From Ktedonobacteraceae bacterium (GTDB lineage Bacteria; Chloroflexota; Ktedonobacteria; Ktedonobacterales; Ktedonobacteraceae): a stretch of DNA of 9,250 nucleotides. Position 1 is the first letter of the stretch, and each line of letters starts with the position of its first letter. The position numbers and the translations under genes are program-made. The DNA lies in assembly GCA_017354095.1 (NCBI GenBank), contig JAFMRP010000127.1, positions 1 to 9,250 on the forward strand. Direction: 5' to 3'. Shown piece by piece: positions 5,636-9,250 of the stretch. The notes beneath the pieces were generated by a model, which was given only the letters and a program-made list of their open reading frames with translations, made no database searches and was not told the origin of the DNA.

Positions 5636-6489
5636 AAAATGTCCATCACACCTACCTGCGCGACACGCCTTTCGCGCAGGTGGCACTGCGCGGCCTCTCA
5701 CTCTCCCTCCCAGAACACCAGACCATCGCGCTCGTCGGACCAACCAGGTCTGGCAAATCGACCGTTGTGGACCTGCTGGCCGGCCTGCTCAAACCAGCCC
5801 CCGGCACGCTGTTCTTCGAGGGCGACGATGTGGCCGCACCTTCGTTCGACCTCGAACGAATTCGCTCAAGCGTGGGCGTGGTATTCCAATCGCCCGAGTC
5901 ACAGATCTTCGAAGAAACCGTAGGCAAGGACGTTTCCTTCGGCCCACAGCGCAAAAAGGTGCCGCTGGCCGAATCACGCCGCCTGGTCAAAGAGTCGCTG
6001 GAGGCCGTTGGACTGCCCTATGAGGACTTCCGCACACGCTATACCTACGCACTCAGCGGAGGCCAGAGACGCCGCGTCGCCATCGCTGGCGTACTCGCTA
6101 TGCAGCCCGAAATCATTATTTTCGATGAGCCAACCGCCGGCCTGGACCCATCCGGTCGCCACGAACTACTGAGCCTGATCAAAAGACTCAAACAGCGCCA
6201 CCATCTCACCATTATCTACGTCTCCAGTGGCCTGGATGACGTTATCGAGATTGCCGACCTCATCCACGTCCTTGACCAGGGCCGACTGGTCTCCAGCGGC
6301 CCTCCGCGCGCGATTCTCCAGCAGGCCAGCCTTCTGGCCGATCTGGACATCGCGCTGCCAGAGGCTGCCAGCATCGCCCTGGCCCTGCGCGAAATCTTTC
6401 CAGCTATCCGTACCGATGTACTCAATCTGGCAGAATTAGAAGAGGAGCTGGTGAAACACGCATCACCAACTACCGGCCACATCACATAG
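5620..6489 (+). CDS. ecfA2: ECF transporter ATPase EcfA2
   Basis: This 289-residue ABC ATPase partners EcfA1 on EcfT. Its motifs are Walker A GPTRSGKST (40-48), Q-loop VFQSPESQ (88-95), signature LSGGQRRRVAIAG (145-157), Walker B IIIFDEP with Glu170, and an intact D-loop AGLDPSGR (173-180). Two positions are unusual. Arg43 stands where ABC Walker A motifs normally have the second Gly (GxxGxGKS), and the switch histidine is Ser203 (YVSSGLDD, where relatives read VSHS). The C-terminal ~50 residues form the helical extension typical of EcfA proteins. The ATG at 5620 lies inside the end of ecfA1 (16-bp overlap) with GAGGA (5608-5612) seven bases upstream, so translation is likely coupled. Codon use matches the neighbours, so the changes do not look like general decay. 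Confidence 0.93.
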   Translation: MLFELKNVHHTYLRDTPFAQVALRGLSLSLPEHQTIALVGPTRSGKSTVVDLLAGLLKPAPGTLFFEGDDVAAPSFDLERIRSSVGVVFQSPESQIFEETVGKDVSFGPQRKKVPLAESRRLVKESLEAVGLPYEDFRTRYTYALSGGQRRRVAIAGVLAMQPEIIIFDEPTAGLDPSGRHELLSLIKRLKQRHHLTIIYVSSGLDDVIEIADLIHVLDQGRLVSSGPPRAILQQASLLADLDIALPEAASIALALREIFPAIRTDVLNLAELEEELVKHASPTTGHIT

Positions 6490-6503
6490 CAAGAAGAAAA
6501 ACA

Positions 6504-7340
6504 ATGATTGAACTCTCCCGCAACATCACCTTCGGACAATATATCAATAACGGCTCCTCCCTCGCGCGCATGGACCCACGGGCGAAGCTGCTCTGCGCTA
6601 TCCTGCTTATCGCGACGATCTCTCTGGTAAGCAAATTTCTGGCTTTCGCGGTCCTTCTCTTATTCTGTATCTTGCTGCAGCGCGCCTCGCATATCTCGAT
6701 AGCCTATGCGCTGCGCGGCTTTAAGCCTTTCCTGGGCTTCCTGGCCTTCATCTACGTTATCCAGGTTATCTTCTATGCTTCGCCCGATCAGCACCAGACT
6801 ATTTACTGGCAGTGGTGGATTCTCAATATCTCAAAGGAGGGCATCCTTAACAGCACGCTGGTTATGATCCGGGCACTCTTCCTCTATTACCTCGTCTCTA
6901 TGCTGATGTTCACCACCTCCATGGTAGACTTTACCGATGGCCTGGAAGCGCTGCTATCACCTCTGCAGCGGCTGCGCATCCCCGTCAATGCATTTGTGAT
7001 GGTCCTGGTCATCGCGCTGAAATTCGTGCCAATCTTTGTCCAGGAGGTCGAACGCCTGGTGAAAGCCCAGGCCGCGCGCGGCGTGCGCTTCGATCAGGGC
7101 AATGTCATACAGCGCATCCTCAAGCTGGCCCCACTCTTCATCCCCCTTTTTGTCAGCGGCTTTAAGCGAGCACAGACACTTAGCGTGGCTATGGAGGCCC
7201 GCTGCTACGGGAATCACGCCGGATGGCGTCGCAGCAAACGCCGCCAGATGCACTTCAAGCGCTTCGACACGCTCACCCTGCTCACGACCATCGTCATCTG
7301 CGCCGCCATGCTGGCCGCCAGCTTCTTCACCCCCATCTAG
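6504..7340 (+). CDS. ecfT: ECF transporter transmembrane component EcfT
   Basis: This 278-residue membrane protein is the scaffold that joins the S component to the ATPase pair and passes on the ATP-driven movement. The N-terminal FGQYINNGSSLARMDPRAK signature (10-28) is classic for EcfT. Hydrophobic segments lie around 29-58, 73-93, 119-137, 160-178 and 206-218, with a last one at 255-275. The two coupling motifs that dock into the ATPases are present: AARG (190-193), and ARC (232-234) in the context AMEARCYG, a common variant of the second Ala-Arg-Gly. The start ATG 6504 is 14 nt after the ecfA2 stop, with only a weak purine-rich ribosome site (AAGAAG). It is the last gene of the operon; a large inverted-repeat element follows. 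Confidence 0.94.
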   Translation: MIELSRNITFGQYINNGSSLARMDPRAKLLCAILLIATISLVSKFLAFAVLLLFCILLQRASHISIAYALRGFKPFLGFLAFIYVIQVIFYASPDQHQTIYWQWWILNISKEGILNSTLVMIRALFLYYLVSMLMFTTSMVDFTDGLEALLSPLQRLRIPVNAFVMVLVIALKFVPIFVQEVERLVKAQAARGVRFDQGNVIQRILKLAPLFIPLFVSGFKRAQTLSVAMEARCYGNHAGWRRSKRRQMHFKRFDTLTLLTTIVICAAMLAASFFTPI

Positions 7341-7348
7341 TGTAGAAG

Positions 7349-7491
7349 AATCACGAGACCTGTTCGGCAAAAAACGTGAGGCAGCGGCGTCGGATCTGTA
7401 GGGGCAAGGGGTGGGGAGAGGCAAGGTGGGGCCCCTTGAGGTTGCCCACTCGTGCCCTCTGCCTCCCTTCCCAAAGAGGTCTCGTGTGATT
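7349..7491. repeat. 143-bp inverted-repeat element downstream of ecfT
   Basis: AATCACGAGACCT (7349-7361) and its complement AGGTCTCGTGTGATT (7477-7491, two extra bases) frame this element; the central 10 bp pair perfectly. Inside are CAAGGGG/CCCCTTG (7405-7411 with 7432-7438), GGGCAA/TTGCCC (7402-7407 with 7442-7447) and the palindrome GGGGCCCC. It starts 8 bp past the ecfT stop and could fold into one long hairpin that ends or protects the operon transcript. Alternatively it is a small MITE. No T-run follows. Confidence 0.6.
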
Positions 7492-7535
7492 GCACTAGTC
7501 CTTAAGTTTCAGTAGAAGAAAGCGCAGTGGGAGAT

Positions 7536-7830
7536 GAACATTAACAAATGAGAATGGTATACAGACAGCAGATGAATCACCGAAAGCTGATTCGGGTGCC
7601 TGCTGACCCAGCCGAATCCCGGCGCAGTAACTCGCTGATGAACTTTCAGCATTGAAAAGTGTCTACAGGCCACGCATGAAACCCCATAGGCTCACCTCGC
7701 TCCCTGCTGACCCAGCTGCACTGGGGTTGGGTGGGCCAGTGGGGAACAGCATCTCCCTACGGGTTTTCATCCGTTGCCTGTATCCCCATTATTTTCTTAA
7801 AGTTCATCAGCGAGAGCCCGCAGGCCTCCC
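7536..7830. repeat. Host repeat element, copy 1, carrying an inserted palindrome
   Basis: This stretch aligns in order with 8767-8900: an AACWTT-like start, TGGTATACAG (7554-7563 / 8787-8796), a GACCCA...GAATCC block (7595-7619), GCAGTRACTCGCT (7624-7636 / 8855-8867), and AGCGAGAGCCCG then CAGGC and CCCACC. The flanks match, but here they are split by a palindrome of ~170 bp that copy 2 lacks. No coding potential is seen between 7492 and the start at 8028, although a frame stays open through part of it. Confidence 0.6.
7631..7814. mobile_element. 184-bp palindromic MITE-like insertion
   Basis: A perfect 16-bp inverted repeat (CTCGCTGATGAACTTT 7631-7646 with its complement at 7799-7814) is continued inward by imperfect arms. 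These include TACAGGCCACGCATGAAA near 7664-7681 opposite TTTTCATCCGTTGCCTGTA near 7764-7782, and TGCT/AGCA close to the centre. No transposase is encoded, so it would depend on enzymes elsewhere. The outer CTCGCT and AGCGAG lie directly together in the related repeat at 8862-8875, separated only by TC. Confidence 0.6.
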
Positions 7831-7956
7831 ACCAGACCCCTGCAACATCTTTCCTCACCTCTCCCTTGTGGGGGTCGGTTCGCACCCTCCCGTTCCTGTG
7901 TCCTCTGCCATCCTTACACCCCCATAATTTCTCAAATTTCATATGGCGGCGCACCC

Positions 7957-7973
7957 GTCAAACGCAGTTTGAC
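7957..7973. repeat. GTCAAAC-GCA-GTTTGAC hairpin before the hypothetical gene
   Basis: A perfect 7-bp inverted repeat with a GCA triloop lies 54 bp upstream of the start at 8028. Its right arm creates TTGACA (7969-7974), but I see no good -10 at matching distance, so this may be an operator or a repeat remnant rather than the promoter itself. The triloop is the same as in the cruciform elements at 2909 and 3921. Confidence 0.4.
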
Positions 7974-8027
7974 AGAGTAATATATCATCAAAAAGCAACC
8001 GCCAACAAAAAACGAAAGGTAAAAAAG

Positions 8028-8603
8028 ATGTTAGCATATGTGTTCTGGCACCAGCGAGGAAGCGAAACCTCGCGAGAGGAATATCAAGAAAAACTGATCA
8101 CATTTCACCAGATACTGCAGGATCGGCAACCACAAGGTTTTATATGTTCAATGGTCCTGGAGATGGCCCAACTCCCATGGATGACCGGGGAAAGTGAAGT
8201 CTACGAGGACTGGTATCTCGTCGAAAATTCGGCGGCACTCGATCCCCTGGACGAAGCAGCGGTTACAGGAATCTGTCGCGACCCGCACCACCAGGTTGCG
8301 CGCCTGGCAAGTAAGGGAACCGGTGGCCTGTATCGTTTGAAAGACAGAACCATCGATCTCGCCCAGATTGCCAGCATTCGCTCCGCTACCTGGTTCAGCA
8401 AGCCTGCCGGCATGAGCTACGATAAGCTGAACGAACTGTTACACCAGAGTCAAAGCGAGCAACAAGGCACCTTATGGCAGCGACAGATGACAATGGGCCC
8501 GGCGCTAGAATTCTGCCTGCACAGTTCACAAAAAAGCTCCTTGCCAGCAGAGCTTCAGGAAACACAAGCAGAAGCACAACCCATCTGGCTCACCAGCCAA
8601 TAG
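8028..8603 (+). CDS. Uncharacterised 191-residue protein
   Basis: The ATG at 8028 follows AAAGG (8015-8019) by 8 nt and opens a 191-codon frame ending in TAG. There is no signal peptide or membrane segment, so it is probably cytosolic. The start LAYVFWHQRG, a helix EEYQEKLITFHQIL, then GFICSMVLEM, YEDWYLVENSAALDPL and a VTGICRDPHHQVARLA helix suggest alternating strands and helices like a dimeric alpha/beta barrel (NIPSNAP/EthD style). That is an impression, not a family assignment. A Trp-rich, His-rich face (FWH, DWY, PHHQ) could bind a ligand. The last ~45 residues (Gln/Ser-rich) look flexible. It stands alone between two repeat tracts. The frame stays open upstream to 7731, but that part is repeat DNA and lacks a better start. 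Function unknown. Confidence 0.75.
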   Translation: MLAYVFWHQRGSETSREEYQEKLITFHQILQDRQPQGFICSMVLEMAQLPWMTGESEVYEDWYLVENSAALDPLDEAAVTGICRDPHHQVARLASKGTGGLYRLKDRTIDLAQIASIRSATWFSKPAGMSYDKLNELLHQSQSEQQGTLWQRQMTMGPALEFCLHSSQKSSLPAELQETQAEAQPIWLTSQ

Positions 8604-8654
8604 ACACACCTTTCCTCACCTGCCTCTCTCCCACCCAACATGTAGGGCCACTCG

Positions 8655-8707
8655 CAAGGGGTGGCCGGCTCGCGGGTGGCGATTCTCGTGCCATTCACCA
8701 CCCCTTG
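8655..8707. repeat. CAAGGGGTGG inverted repeat
   Basis: Perfect 10-bp arms at 8655-8664 and 8698-8707 enclose 33 bp that contain a further GGGTGG. The arms extend the 7-bp CAAGGGG hairpin seen at 516-535 and 7405-7438, so three intergenic spots share this core. It lies ~50 bp after the stop of the hypothetical gene and could serve as its terminator, although no T-run follows. Confidence 0.5.
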
Positions 8708-8766
8708 ACGGGTGGTCGATCTTGGATGGCAATCCTCCTGTCTCCCAACATGTCGAGCCACTCCTA

Positions 8767-8900
8767 GGAACTTTCACCATTCATTCTGGTATACAGGCAA
8801 CGCTTGAAACCCGTAGGCTGGCACGGTCACTCACCGACCCAACTGAATCCTGGTGCAGTGACTCGCTTCAGCGAGAGCCCGACAGGCAACCCACCCAACC
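8767..8900. repeat. Host repeat element, copy 2 (uninterrupted)
   Basis: This stretch matches 7536-7830 in order but runs straight through: AACTTTCA (8769-8776), TGGTATACAGGCAACG (8787-8802), GAAACCCGTAGGCT, GACCCAACTGAATCC, GCAGTGACTCGCT (8855-8867), TC, AGCGAGAGCCCG, CCCACC. It also resembles the arms of the palindrome itself, so insert and host appear to be of one family. Confidence 0.6.
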
Positions 8901-9031
8901 CTATAACCCTGTCCTTGCCTGCACCTTGTCCCAACTCCTATATCCCCTCCTCTTTTCTGAAACTTTATGCGGGTGACCGGCTCGCTTCTCACCGACTCCG
9001 TGCTCTTCATTCTCCCTTGCGAAGGGCCGGT

Positions 9032-9250
9032 TCACTTCTCGCCAATGACTGCCACGCTCGTGTATTGCCGGGAGGTTGGCCCTTGCTCCAAACGCACAAC
9101 CTTCAGGCCATTTCTCTGCATACCAGGCATCACCTGCTCCTCCAACGCTGACTGAAGTGGCTTCCACACCTCCACCTCTCCCCGTGCATTGATCTTCCCC
9201 GTCGAAAGCGTAATGACTAACCTGCCGCCCGGCTTCAAAACTCGACACAG
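9032..9250 (-). CDS. Class I SAM-dependent methyltransferase, C-terminal part
   Basis: On the minus strand the frame is open from the window edge (9250) to TGA at 9034-9032, giving 72 residues; the start is outside. It begins LCRVLKPGGRLVIT, the post-core motif of Rossmann-fold methyltransferases (L-K-P-G-G-R-hydrophobic), on the strand that follows the SAM pocket. The rest (EVWKPLQSALEEQVMPG, then GLKVVRLEQGP and TSVAVIGEK) fits the final helix and the antiparallel strand pair of the fold. The substrate cannot be judged because the SAM-binding motif I and the acceptor region are missing. A TTG at 9238 should not be taken as the start, since it falls inside the conserved VLKPGG motif. Confidence 0.75.
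   Translation of the reverse strand: MCRVLKPGGRLVITLSTGKINARGEVEVWKPLQSALEEQVMPGMQRNGLKVVRLEQGPTSRQYTSVAVIGEK

Larger units (their letters stand above)
8604..9031. other. Repeat-rich intergenic region without a gene
   Basis: I support no coding region here. It contains a direct repeat around CCAACATGT (8636-8644 and 8747-8755), each followed by G-rich bases then GCCACTC, and a perfect 10-bp inverted repeat CAAGGGGTGG/CCACCCCTTG (8655-8664 with 8698-8707). It also holds the second host-repeat copy (8767-8900), and a GGGTGRCCGGYTCGC-like motif near 8659 and 8964, with weaker copies near 7874 and 9015. Confidence 0.55.

Noticed and set aside
7731..8027. N-terminal extension of the 8028 protein upstream to 7731
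   Set aside because: The frame is open, but the DNA is the palindromic repeat and GC-rich intergenic sequence; the ATG at 8028 has a proper ribosome site and starts the conserved-looking part.
8722..9151. Plus-strand open frames across 8.7-9.15 kb
   Set aside because: Composition is that of the repeat tract; they overlap the methyltransferase end on the other strand and lack ribosome sites.

Overview
The window reads as a chromosomal segment of a free-living bacterium of moderately high GC. The best guess is Chloroflexota of the Ktedonobacteria type. The reasons are a long regulator combining receiver, PATAN (DUF4388) and roadblock domains, an ECF transporter cluster with its own S component, and intergenic regions full of hairpin repeats. 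This assignment is an inference, because no rRNA or marker gene is present.

Layout. The left edge (1-411, +) holds the C-terminal part of a PspA/IM30-like coiled-coil protein. It converges on a minus-strand pair: a 600-residue response-regulator-like protein whose receiver domain has lost its phosphorylation site (704-2506, -), followed 6 nt later by a 47-residue single-helix membrane protein (554-697, -). A GC-rich hairpin zone separates the convergent units. Upstream of the regulator lies about 650 bp without a gene. It holds a good minus-strand promoter, a composite array of cruciform repeats, and the promoter of rpiA.

The centre is all plus strand. rpiA (ribose-5-phosphate isomerase A, 3154-3849) is followed by a second repeat cluster and a near-consensus promoter (TTGACA-18-TATACT). 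That promoter leads into a complete energy-coupling-factor transporter: S component (TTG start, 4176-4778), ATPase EcfA1 (about 4775-5635), ATPase EcfA2 (5620-6489) and transmembrane EcfT (6504-7340). The genes overlap or nearly touch, so they form one operon. The substrate is unknown. EcfA1 has no ATG, GTG or TTG start upstream of its Walker A motif. The non-canonical residues of the two ATPases all fall on the same predicted ATP site of the heterodimer, so the pump may have one consensus and one degenerate site.

The right third is mostly intergenic repeat, broken by one uncharacterised 191-residue protein (8028-8603, +). At the end is the C-terminal part of a minus-strand class I SAM methyltransferase (9032-9250, -). 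A 184-bp palindrome at 7631-7814 has an apparent unoccupied counterpart at 8862-8875, which suggests a recently mobile MITE-like element. Several small hairpins across the window share a C-GNA-G triloop and, in the complex copies, a GTAG tetranucleotide. Both are reminiscent of REP elements handled by HUH/Y1 transposases.
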